Under the pieces are notes generated by a model. It was given only the letters and a program-made list of their open reading frames with translations. It was not told the DNA's origin and ran no database searches. DNA of 16,190 bases from Leptospiraceae bacterium (GTDB lineage Bacteria > Spirochaetota > Leptospiria > Turneriellales > Turneriellaceae): positions 1-16,190 of the forward strand of contig JAEUSA010000328.1 of the NCBI GenBank assembly GCA_016788945.1, read 5' to 3'. Both the position numbers and the translations under genes were made by a program. Below are positions 6,970-14,043 of the stretch, piece after piece. Position 1 is the stretch's first letter, and every line of letters begins with the position of its first letter.

Positions 6970-8373
6970 ATGATCTTTTTATATTTGTTGACGTGGCGCG
7001 CCGATCCACAGTGCTCAACCATGAAGAAATCCGCGCTATGCTGTATGGCTATGTTGGTAATGGCGGCTGGCTGCCGTGATAAACCCCCGATCCGCTCTTC
7101 TGATTATATGGCGTCGCTGCCTGATGGCGAAGTCAAACGCAAGCTGATTATGGGTTGCACCTCGTGCCACCAGATGGGGGTGCCCGTCGCGTTGCGTAAC
7201 ACCCAAGCGGAATGGCAGGGCACAATCGCGAAAATGCTCAAGCTTGACGAAGATCTCCGCTTGCATCTGATTCCGCTGAGTCAGCAAGACCTCGTCAACT
7301 GGTTGACCGAGCACGGCAGCGGCCCGCTGGAAAAACGCAATATCCGTATTTATAGCGATGTACCCGTTGCGGCGGCAACTTACGAAGAATTTTCACTGGG
7401 CAATGCCAAAGGATTTTATCACGACATGGCGATTTCACACGGGCGCGCGTACGTCGCCGACTATTTCGGCAATAAACTCTACGGCATTGATCTGAAGACG
7501 AAAAAAACTGAAACGCACAACATACCCGTGAGTAGTCTGCCCGGTAAACCTGGCGGTGCGCATGCAATCGACACGACGCGCGACGGTAAGCTGTGGATTA
7601 CCTTCACAAAATCGGAGCAGGTTATGGAATTCGATGCGGCTACCGGCAGGTTCCGAATTTACGGTGGCTTCACCAAAGACGGCAACGTGCAGTATTTTGT
7701 GCTCGATGCAGATCGCAATATTTACGAAGACAACAACCGCAATTTTTGGGTGTCGCATTTTTCCAAAGAGATTCTCACGAGAGTGAACCGTGATTCGGGC
7801 GAAACCAAAGTTTTTGCGACCACGCGGACTAAGAATATGCTCGAAGCTTCGGTGCATCTCTATGCGGCGGTTGCTGACAGCAAAGGCAGGCTGTGGTATA
7901 CTGAAACGCATGGAAACCATATGGGTTTCCTCGACCCTGCAACCGGTAGAACCTGGGAGAAGCCGATGGCGATTGCATGGGCGGGGCCGAAGCGGCTGGC
8001 GATAGATAAAAACGATATGCTGTGGATTCCGGAACTAGCGACCGGAAAAATCACCCTCTACGATACCAAAAAAGAAACTGTCGCCGGCCAGATTGAGCTG
8101 CCGATCAAAGGTGATTATATTTATGCCGTCCGGCGCAATCCATATAATGGTGATATGTGGGCCACGGGGTCAGGCTCCGACAGCCTCTACCGCATTGACC
8201 CGGTGAGTAAAGCGGTGCGGGTCTATCGCCTGCCGCGGCTCGGGACCTTTACGCGCACGGTCGCGTTCGACCCGCAAGGCAATGTCTACACCAGTTATGC
8301 TTCGTTGCCAAACAAGCACACGCAGATGCCGCATGACAGCGCGGTAATTTTGAAAATCACCCCGCGCGACTAA
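6970..8373 (+). CDS. Lipoprotein with c-type haem motif and Vgb-like beta-propeller
   Basis: Two starts compete. The ATG at 6970 has GAGG five bases upstream. The ATG at 7021 begins an ideal lipoprotein signal (MKKSALCCMAMLVMAAGC) but has no Shine-Dalgarno. In the 467-residue form the lipidated Cys is residue 35. A small cytochrome-like domain follows, with the haem motif CTSCH at 63-67 and Met69 or Met89 as possible axial ligands. From about residue 140 to the end are repeated blades of the Vgb (streptogramin lyase)/NHL type, marked by DGKLWITF, NRNFWVSH, KGRLWYTE, NDMLWIPE and NGDMWATG. The protein should be anchored in the envelope, facing the periplasm. Haem-propeller fusions suggest an electron-transfer or dehydrogenase role rather than antibiotic lyase activity; the substrate is unknown. 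It is divergent from the kinase gene. A tandem stop (TAATAA) and a weak terminator follow. Confidence 0.85.
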   Translation: MIFLYLLTWRADPQCSTMKKSALCCMAMLVMAAGCRDKPPIRSSDYMASLPDGEVKRKLIMGCTSCHQMGVPVALRNTQAEWQGTIAKMLKLDEDLRLHLIPLSQQDLVNWLTEHGSGPLEKRNIRIYSDVPVAAATYEEFSLGNAKGFYHDMAISHGRAYVADYFGNKLYGIDLKTKKTETHNIPVSSLPGKPGGAHAIDTTRDGKLWITFTKSEQVMEFDAATGRFRIYGGFTKDGNVQYFVLDADRNIYEDNNRNFWVSHFSKEILTRVNRDSGETKVFATTRTKNMLEASVHLYAAVADSKGRLWYTETHGNHMGFLDPATGRTWEKPMAIAWAGPKRLAIDKNDMLWIPELATGKITLYDTKKETVAGQIELPIKGDYIYAVRRNPYNGDMWATGSGSDSLYRIDPVSKAVRVYRLPRLGTFTRTVAFDPQGNVYTSYASLPNKHTQMPHDSAVILKITPRD

Positions 8374-8376
8374 TAA

Positions 8377-8397
8377 CCGGACCAGCCGGCATTTTTT
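8377..8397 (+). terminator. Weak intrinsic terminator after the haem-propeller gene
   Basis: CCGG-ACCAG-CCGG forms a four-pair GC stem with a five-base loop. It is followed by CA and six T residues (8392-8397), starting three bases after the stop of the upstream gene. The stem is short, so termination may be only partial. Confidence 0.45.
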
Positions 8398-8406
8398 CAG
8401 CAACTG

Positions 8407-8441
8407 ATGTGTCTCGTATTCCCCTCGGAATACAGGCACGT
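8407..8441. repeat. Long hairpin in the leader of the large lipoprotein gene
   Basis: The inner stem GTATTCC (8416-8422) pairs perfectly with GGAATAC (8427-8433) around the loop CCTC. After one bulged C (8415), the outer arm ATGTGTCT (8407-8414) pairs with AGGCACGT (8434-8441) using two G-U pairs. The whole is a 15-bp stem with one bulge. No T-tract follows on either strand, so it is not an ordinary terminator. It lies 49 bases before the lipoprotein start at 8490 and covers an in-frame GTG (8409). It could control readthrough or translation, or protect an mRNA end. Confidence 0.55.
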
Positions 8442-8489
8442 GTCGATATTCGGGCTGGACACGGCCAAAGTCGGGAAGGCTATGAACCT

Positions 8490-10589
8490 ATGAAAAGTAT
8501 TTGGCGCATCGCCGAAAAAATTCCCGACAGGTGGGGTCCCTTCGAGGCCCTGTGCTTTTCTTTGATGATTATAGTGCTTGGATGCAGTTCATTTACGCGC
8601 AATCGGGTTGAGAAGGCATTACAGGTCGATGGTACTGCGGCGCTCGATGAAAGAAGCGAAGATATTTCTCAAATGTGGAAAAATGATTCGTGGTCCATCA
8701 GCGAGTTAATGGTTAAGGAAATTTGCGCCCGAAGGTACGAACGGGCGTCAAAACTTGCCGGTGACGCCAGTGTGTCGGCGCACATAAGAAATATTACCGC
8801 CCATGCGTCTTGCGGTAGCAAAAACGACTCGATTGAAGCCGTGCGTGGATGGGTATTCTATCGCGGTTTCATCGAGTATGCATCAGCATTCAGCAACGAC
8901 CTGCTCGAATATTGCAGAGAGAATATTATACCACCCTGTCCGGAATGTCTCAAACCCGGAACCAGGGATTATTTGCCGGGCGATCCGATTCGGCCGATCG
9001 TTGTGCGTTGCAGTGCGCGCATTCGTAGCGGCGAAAATTATGTTGTGGTTTCTGCTCCGGATGATGCCGCGCTTGCAAAATCAACAACAATCAGGGCAGC
9101 AGAACTGGTAGAGCAGAAAGCGGCAATTGCACGAAAGAGTATTTCCTCAGCCCCCGCTTGGCAAAAAGAATATTGGCCACCCGCCGATGTAGTAGAACGC
9201 ATGAGGGCGATGTCACAAGATGAAATGTCGGCGTATCGGTCAATTCTCGCAGGTTATGAACACAGCAGGGATGAAGATCCCGCCTTGTTACCTGCATTTC
9301 GACCTTATTTTGCCGGGGCGAGAAGTTACATTGCACAATACCTGCTGCGGCGGGATTATGATAACTATAACTACGTGGGAATGCCGTGCACATCACAGAG
9401 AAAGGCCTTCCTCAAAGATGCCGCGTTGCCTGACCGATTCGCTGCATTGAAAGCAACCGGGCGTTTATTTTTCAAAGATGGCAACAGGTGCAATGCCCCG
9501 GGAGATGAATACGGCAAAGAAGGCAAGGCACAGATACTGCACGTTATATCGGCTGATCTGATGCAATTACGGTTTCGCGCCGCGGCGAATGGCCATCTGA
9601 CTCTGGCGTCTGATGCTGATTTTCTATATACCATGCTGCATCATCCGATCGGCATCGATGCGCAACTGTACGAGCTTATGAAGGAGATCCGTAAGAACTC
9701 ACAATCACCTTTTTTTGGGTGGTTTGATTTGCCGTGGGGGTATCAGAACGTGCTGGGCATATCTATCGATACTGCGATGCAAAGTTATCCGGTTGCGCGC
9801 ATTCGTGTCCGCTTGATCAACAAAAACCTGCAGACAAAATCAGGACGGCAATCGTATGAGAGTTTAAGCTATCATCGGCCCACGCAACAGGAATATGAAG
9901 CCCAGTCTGCCAAAGTTCGCATGAAGGCTTTCTTGAGTGCGCAGATTGCTGAGGTCGAAGATGAAATCGCGAAAGTAAATTCTGCCGGGCAATACCGGAG
10001 TGAATCTGCCAGCGGCGTAACGGAGTATCGCTGTGATCGGGGCACAGGTTTGAATTGCCGCGCCATAAGGCAGGGCGGCGGAGAGTCGGCTGCAAGCTAT
10101 TACCATCGCACACGTATCGTTGCTGATGGTCGCAATTTGCTGCAAAGGCGAGATGAGCTGCTCGCAGAACTGCGGCGCGTCGAAAGCATCGCTGACGTGC
10201 CGGCTTATGACAAGCAAATCAAAAGTTACGGTTGGAACGAGCAATCGGCAACGGTCGAATACGAGATCGAGAAACCAGACGGTTCAGTCAGCAAACATAC
10301 TCTCAGCGAGCAAGCCCGGTCTAAAGTCGGTCGCGACAAGTCAGGGTATGGCCTCTCGAAAGAGGCGCTGCGTAATCTCGTGTTCACAAATATTTTTTTG
10401 TCAATGAACAAGCATTTGACCGAAGAGATACTGAAACTCCGCCCGATCTCAGTAAAGCCAGATGAAGAAAAAATTCGACCGGAACCATACGACGCGAAGC
10501 TCAATGACTGCGTAACGAAAGATACTGATTATCTCAATCGCCTCGTTAATTGCCTCGCCGAAGCGGGCATTGCGCCCCAACCACGGTAA
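8490..10589 (+). CDS. Large predicted lipoprotein of unknown function
   Basis: The open frame reaches back to a GTG at 8409. I prefer the ATG at 8490, with GGGAAGG ten bases upstream, giving 699 residues. The N-terminal region (MKSIWRIAEK) is followed by a hydrophobic stretch ending MIIVLGCSS, with lipobox Cys32, so the protein should be anchored in the envelope. The rest is soluble, mostly helical and rich in charged residues. It has scattered cysteines, including a C-P-E-C pair (Cys150/153). A helical, coiled-coil-like section (IAEVEDEIAKVN and RNLLQRRDELLAELRRVE) in the C-terminal third is interrupted by a low-complexity stretch around QGGGESAASYYH. I recognise no enzymatic motif or named family. 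A three-codon frame (ATG AAC CTA TGA, 8482-8493) overlaps the start; its spacing to the Shine-Dalgarno is too short to be convincing. Confidence 0.8.
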   Translation: MKSIWRIAEKIPDRWGPFEALCFSLMIIVLGCSSFTRNRVEKALQVDGTAALDERSEDISQMWKNDSWSISELMVKEICARRYERASKLAGDASVSAHIRNITAHASCGSKNDSIEAVRGWVFYRGFIEYASAFSNDLLEYCRENIIPPCPECLKPGTRDYLPGDPIRPIVVRCSARIRSGENYVVVSAPDDAALAKSTTIRAAELVEQKAAIARKSISSAPAWQKEYWPPADVVERMRAMSQDEMSAYRSILAGYEHSRDEDPALLPAFRPYFAGARSYIAQYLLRRDYDNYNYVGMPCTSQRKAFLKDAALPDRFAALKATGRLFFKDGNRCNAPGDEYGKEGKAQILHVISADLMQLRFRAAANGHLTLASDADFLYTMLHHPIGIDAQLYELMKEIRKNSQSPFFGWFDLPWGYQNVLGISIDTAMQSYPVARIRVRLINKNLQTKSGRQSYESLSYHRPTQQEYEAQSAKVRMKAFLSAQIAEVEDEIAKVNSAGQYRSESASGVTEYRCDRGTGLNCRAIRQGGGESAASYYHRTRIVADGRNLLQRRDELLAELRRVESIADVPAYDKQIKSYGWNEQSATVEYEIEKPDGSVSKHTLSEQARSKVGRDKSGYGLSKEALRNLVFTNIFLSMNKHLTEEILKLRPISVKPDEEKIRPEPYDAKLNDCVTKDTDYLNRLVNCLAEAGIAPQPR

Positions 10590-10609
10590 AGCAAGTACAC
10601 TATGCCAAG

Positions 10610-10653
10610 TATGCGGGTTCCGCTTCATCTTGACCCCCGACTTTACCCGCATA
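10610..10653. repeat. 9-bp inverted repeat flanking the dehydrogenase promoter
   Basis: TATGCGGGT (10610-10618) and ACCCGCATA (10645-10653) are perfect inverted copies, 26 bases apart and about 35 bp centre to centre. The -35 hexamer lies between them, and the right arm overlaps the start of the -10 hexamer. A shortened third copy (TTACCGCAT) ends at 10665 next to the start codon. This is the arrangement expected of operator half-sites, for example for a TetR- or FadR-type repressor of fatty-acid genes; the regulator is not identified. Confidence 0.5.
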
Positions 10654-10657
10654 ATAT
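10630..10657 (+). promoter_or_regulatory. Sigma70-like promoter of the acyl-CoA dehydrogenase gene
   Basis: TTGACC (10630-10635) and TAATAT (10652-10657) are separated by 16 bases. The expected transcription start, about seven bases after the -10 hexamer, falls at about 10664, only three bases before the ATG at 10667. There is no Shine-Dalgarno. The mRNA should therefore be leaderless or nearly so. Confidence 0.6.
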
Positions 10658-10666
10658 TACCGCATC

Positions 10667-11860
10667 ATGAACCTCGCGATATCTGAACGCCTTAAGCCGC
10701 TGCTGAAACAAATTGAGGATTTCGTCAGCAACGAACTTATTCCGCTTGAAGGCGAGTTTTTTCACAAGCCGTTCAAAGATCTGGTTCCGCTTCTGGCCAC
10801 CAAACGTGAGAAGGTCAAATCACTCGGCCTCTGGGGCCCGCAAATACCTAAGGAGTTAGGCGGGGTAGGGTTGACCCTAGTTGAACATGGTTATGTCTCC
10901 GAGGCGCTCGGGCGCTCTCCACTCGGGCATTACGTCTTTGGCTGTCAGGCACCCGACGCAGGTAATATCGAAATTCTGCATATGTTCGGCACGAAAGATC
11001 AGCAGCAAGAATGGCTTGAACCGTTGGCGCAGGGTAAAATCCGCAGCTGTTTCGCGATGACCGAGGTCGATACTGCCGGTTCAAACCCGACGTTACTGGA
11101 AGCGCGTGCGGTAAGAGACGGCGATCACTATATACTGAACGGCCGTAAATGGTACACGACTGCCGCCGAAGGGTCGGTGTTTGCGATCGCGATGATGGTG
11201 ACTAACCCTGATGCGCATGCGGCGATGCGTGCGAGCATGTTCATCGTGCCAACCAATACGCCGGGTTTTCGCATACTGCGCAACATTCCTATTATGGGTG
11301 AAACGGGCAGCGATTATGCGAGCCACGCCGAAGTCGTGTTTGAGAATTGTCGTATTCCCAAAGAAAATCTGTTGGGCCGCGAAGGCCAGGGCTTCAAGCT
11401 CGCGCAAGAACGCCTCGGCCCGGGGCGCATTCATCACTGCATGCGCTGGCTCGGCATCAGTGCGCGCGCATTCGAAATGCTGTGCCAACGTGCCAACCAG
11501 CGCAAAATTCACGGTGACGGTGGCACTCTCGGGGACAGCGAAATCACTCAGCTTTACGTTGCCGAACTGGCAGCAGAACTGCACGGGGCGCGGCTGATGA
11601 CATTATCTGCCGCGTGGGCGATCGAGCATCTTGGCATGTCGAAGGCGCGCGATGAAGTGGCGATGATCAAGTTCGTGGTTGCCAACGTAATGAACCGCAT
11701 TCTCGATCGGGCGCTCCAGATACACGGCGGGTTGGGGATGTCAGACGATACGATTCTGGCCTACTGGTTCAGGCATGAACGTGCGGCCCGCATCTACGAC
11801 GGCGCAGATGAAGTACACAAATCGAGCCTCGGTAAGCGAATTTTAAGGGGTCACAGATGA
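10667..11860 (+). CDS. Acyl-CoA dehydrogenase, ACAD10/11 type
   Basis: This complete 397-residue flavoenzyme is of normal family length. It makes the trans-2-enoyl-CoA of an acyl-CoA substrate and passes electrons to ETF in the cytoplasm. The N-terminal helical domain contains FGCQAPDAGNIEILHMFGT (91-109), typical of ACAD10/11-like members. FAD-contacting segments are FAMTEVDTAGSNP (129-141) and KWYTTAA (161-167). The C-terminal domain has QIHGGLGMSDDT (351-362) and ARIYDGADEVHKSS (374-387). In ordinary family members the catalytic base is Glu in Y-E-G; here the position is Asp378, as in the ACAD10/11 branch. That branch acts on long, branched or hydroxylated chains, so chain length is not predictable here. 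The start is the first ATG, with no Shine-Dalgarno. The membrane protein gene overlaps the stop by four bases (ATGA). Confidence 0.95.
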   Translation: MNLAISERLKPLLKQIEDFVSNELIPLEGEFFHKPFKDLVPLLATKREKVKSLGLWGPQIPKELGGVGLTLVEHGYVSEALGRSPLGHYVFGCQAPDAGNIEILHMFGTKDQQQEWLEPLAQGKIRSCFAMTEVDTAGSNPTLLEARAVRDGDHYILNGRKWYTTAAEGSVFAIAMMVTNPDAHAAMRASMFIVPTNTPGFRILRNIPIMGETGSDYASHAEVVFENCRIPKENLLGREGQGFKLAQERLGPGRIHHCMRWLGISARAFEMLCQRANQRKIHGDGGTLGDSEITQLYVAELAAELHGARLMTLSAAWAIEHLGMSKARDEVAMIKFVVANVMNRILDRALQIHGGLGMSDDTILAYWFRHERAARIYDGADEVHKSSLGKRILRGHR

Positions 11861-12714
11861 GCGGATTAAAGTGGGTTATGGTCGTGATTTTATCTTTAGT
11901 ATTTTGGGTTACCGCATCCGCTGTAGGAATCGGTTTCAGTATTGATCGCAGTTTTGGTAATACCGAATTCATCAGTGGTCTGATATTTCGTCAAGATCTC
12001 AGCGCTCTCGCCGGTGCCGCCTCAGAAAAAGGCAAGTCTTCCAACACTTTCTCTGGTGCAACGATTGCTTTGCTCGAACCCGAGATCAAGAAGCAGACCA
12101 AACCTATGTTAGATACGTTCTATACACACCTGAAAGGAAAAAGCAATGAACCGCGGCTCGCAATCGGGCTTCAGCAATACAAGCAAGACCCCGCACTGCC
12201 CAAGGCGGCGGCGAAATTGCTCAAAGGCAATGAGGCAACGAAATATTTGCCTGAGGCTTTTGCCGAGCCGGCAGCACGTATGCTCATCGAGAAGTTACCC
12301 GACGAACTCGATCTGATCAAGATTCTCAGCATCCGTGAATCAGACCTCACATACGCACGCAACCTTGTCGGTTCGTTTTACCGGTATTACGCATTGGCGA
12401 TGTGGTCCAGTCTCATTGTCGCCGTATTGATTTGTGCGCTGCTGCGCAACAGGCGGCAAATTTTGGTGTCGCTCGGCATAGTTTTGCTCACAGTATCGGT
12501 GACCTTGTTTATTCCGTACTTGATGTCAGAATCGATGATTGGCAAGATGTTTCTTTCCGGAAATAACCCGGCTCCGGAAATTGTGAAAAAATTTGCCGCG
12601 AATGTTTTTCGGGAGTTTTTTGCCGTTTATCTGATGACGCCGGTCGTGATAGGGCTGACTGCGATAGGTGGCATTGCCGCGGGCGCTTTTGCCTTTCGTC
12701 AGAAAAACGGCTAA
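11857..12714 (+). CDS. Membrane protein with large extracytoplasmic domain
   Basis: This 285-residue protein starts at the ATG in the ATGA overlap with the dehydrogenase gene, so the two should be translationally coupled. One membrane helix lies at about residues 6-27. A polar domain of about 150 residues (28-176) follows, probably outside the cytoplasm, with helices rich in Lys and Ala such as PALPKAAAKLLKG. Three further helices lie at about 178-196, 201-222 and 254-280, and a short basic tail ends the protein. I recognise no family or catalytic motif. Coupling to an acyl-CoA dehydrogenase hints at a lipid- or envelope-related job, but this is inference only. The gene ends 11 bases before the end of the convergent ATPase gene; no terminator is seen between them. 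Confidence 0.8.
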   Translation: MSGLKWVMVVILSLVFWVTASAVGIGFSIDRSFGNTEFISGLIFRQDLSALAGAASEKGKSSNTFSGATIALLEPEIKKQTKPMLDTFYTHLKGKSNEPRLAIGLQQYKQDPALPKAAAKLLKGNEATKYLPEAFAEPAARMLIEKLPDELDLIKILSIRESDLTYARNLVGSFYRYYALAMWSSLIVAVLICALLRNRRQILVSLGIVLLTVSVTLFIPYLMSESMIGKMFLSGNNPAPEIVKKFAANVFREFFAVYLMTPVVIGLTAIGGIAAGAFAFRQKNG

Positions 12715-12725
12715 TTGCGGCTGGG

Positions 12726-13415
12726 TCAGTTCACCTGTTCTGCTTGCCAGCGAGTGCGCTCAGGTGCATAATTGCTGTGCAGAGGTATTTCGAGCCGGGC
12801 AACGGTATGGCTCGACAGATCGGTCGCGATGGTAAGGTAACGCGAATTCACTGATACCGAACGCAGTGCGGCAATACACAGCATCAGCCCCAAACCTGCG
12901 CCCTCGGTTTCATCAATGTTATCCATGATAAACTCGCCAGCATGCGTACACGACATGGCTGAACGCAGCTTGTCGCGTACGCGTCTCTCTTCGGTTGAGG
13001 ACATGGGTACGTTGTTGCGTATTTCGATCACGAAACGGTCTACGTTGAAGTCGAATATGGTGGTGACATCCAGGCGCGCTTCGCGTGCTTTGCGGCCATA
13101 TTGCGCAAACATGTCTTCAGAGAAAATCTGACGAAAACGCAGAATTCCCTGTTCGTACTGTGCGGGGTCTTCGAGTAGCAGGCCGTTTTCAGCGAAAAAA
13201 ATCTTCTTGAAGTTGGCCTTTGCGGCATTCATCGTCAGTTCTTTCAGTATTATTTCAAGCACCGGTGCGAGATCGCTGCGGTGGAACTGTTCGGTGATCT
13301 CCCGCACGAAGCCGCGCAGAAAGTCTTCGGTTGAATGATTGGCGTCGTGGGTCTTAACGATAAGCCGCGATTCTTCGCGTATGACTTCACCCACGGTAGC
13401 TGTTTCTATAGACAT
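12726..13415 (-). CDS. Free-standing GHKL-type ATPase (histidine-kinase-like), copy 2
   Basis: The open frame reaches 13439, but the ATG at 13415 has a good Shine-Dalgarno (GAAGGA, four bases upstream) and gives 229 residues. The protein aligns without gaps to the copy at 3997-4710 from REESRLIV to RTRW. LKELTMNAAKANFKKIFFAE (58-77) differs there by one residue, and DETEGAGLGL (168-177) is identical. It has an N-box with Glu59 and Asn63 and a G2 box, but the G1 region is IEIRNNVPM, again with N-N in place of D-x-G. No sensor, phospho-His or receiver domain is present. Unlike copy 1 it has no kinase gene beside it and is divergent from a lipoprotein gene. It is probably a regulatory ATPase, with unknown partner. 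Confidence 0.85.
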   Translation of the reverse strand: MSIETATVGEVIREESRLIVKTHDANHSTEDFLRGFVREITEQFHRSDLAPVLEIILKELTMNAAKANFKKIFFAENGLLLEDPAQYEQGILRFRQIFSEDMFAQYGRKAREARLDVTTIFDFNVDRFVIEIRNNVPMSSTEERRVRDKLRSAMSCTHAGEFIMDNIDETEGAGLGLMLCIAALRSVSVNSRYLTIATDLSSHTVARLEIPLHSNYAPERTRWQAEQVN

Positions 13416-13419
13416 GTTT

Positions 13420-13425
13420 TCCTTC
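13420..13425 (-). promoter_or_regulatory. Ribosome binding site fixing the start of ATPase copy 2
   Basis: On the minus strand this reads GAAGGA, four bases before the ATG at 13415. The ATG at 13439 has nothing comparable, so the shorter protein is preferred. Confidence 0.6.
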
Positions 13426-13529
13426 GAGTAATGCGACATAATTCCTGTCGGCTACCCATCCCTTTCCTGTTTCACTACTGCAAATATATCGTAAACAGCA
13501 GTTCACAAAGGCCAAAAAAGGAATAGGCT

Positions 13530-13559
13530 TTGACATTTTAGCGCACGCTCCGTTGTAAT
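13530..13559 (+). promoter_or_regulatory. Sigma70-like promoter giving a leaderless mRNA
   Basis: TTGACA (13530-13535, full consensus) and TGTAAT (13554-13559, five of six to consensus) are 18 bases apart. The ATG of the lipoprotein gene starts at 13565, five bases after the -10 hexamer. The expected first transcribed base is the A of the ATG or its neighbour. No Shine-Dalgarno is present. Confidence 0.7.
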
Positions 13560-13564
13560 CACCG

Positions 13565-14041
13565 ATGCGCATTCATCGATTTATCTTTATTACCACGGTT
13601 GGCTTGGCGCTCACAGCCTGTGGAGCGACCACCAAAGCCTTCGTCAGCAAAGATTTCAGTCGCGGCAAGTACAAGAATATTGCGATCGTCAAGAGCAACG
13701 ACAAAGCCTTCGCCGATGCGGTCATGACAGAGTTTCTCGGCGCAGGCGTGAGCCTGATCGACCGGCAGAACCACGATGCGCTGCTTTCAGAACACCAGCT
13801 CTCACAGGGAGGCACTCTCGACGCTTCGGCAGCGCAGCGCGTCGGCAAACTCGCGGGTGCCGATGCCATCATTGTACTCGAGTTTCAGGTTGCCTACCAC
13901 CCTTCGGCAAAACTGACCATGATCGATGCAGAGAGCGGCGCGATTCTGATGTCGGCGATGTTCCGCCAAACGAGCGGTAGCACGAAGACCCGCGTATCGA
14001 TTGCCGAAGATTTTGCCGCCAAAATCAAAAGCCATCTCTGA
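13565..14041 (+). CDS. CsgG/LpoB/FlgO-like lipoprotein
   Basis: This 158-residue protein has a clear lipoprotein signal (MRIHRFIFITTVGLALTAC, Cys19). The mature domain has the core shared by CsgG, LpoB and FlgO: a first strand (YKNIAIVKS, 36-44), a helix, a second strand (VSLIDRQNHDALLSEHQL, 62-79) with the typical R-x-x-x-x-x-L-x-x-E pattern, and a helix ending VGKLAGADAIIVLEF (93-107) with the G-A-D turn. In this superfamily the domain serves in outer-membrane pores, peptidoglycan synthase activation or flagellar-motor assembly. Here it stands alone and is shorter than CsgG, closer to LpoB or FlgO. The gene is predicted to be transcribed from its very first base. The LRR-like gene follows after two bases. 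Confidence 0.85.
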   Translation: MRIHRFIFITTVGLALTACGATTKAFVSKDFSRGKYKNIAIVKSNDKAFADAVMTEFLGAGVSLIDRQNHDALLSEHQLSQGGTLDASAAQRVGKLAGADAIIVLEFQVAYHPSAKLTMIDAESGAILMSAMFRQTSGSTKTRVSIAEDFAAKIKSHL

Positions 14042-14043
14042 GG

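Noticed and set aside
7435..7920. Long minus-strand open frame inside the haem-propeller gene
   Set aside because: It is antisense to a clear propeller sequence with repeated blades, and its translation lacks any recognisable feature.
9864..10244. Minus-strand open frame of 126 codons inside the large lipoprotein gene
   Set aside because: It has no start signal and no recognisable product, and the plus-strand frame is open throughout with a lipoprotein signal.
11093..11584. Long minus-strand open frame inside the acyl-CoA dehydrogenase gene
   Set aside because: It is antisense to a secure enzyme gene, and frames of this length are expected opposite such coding sequence.
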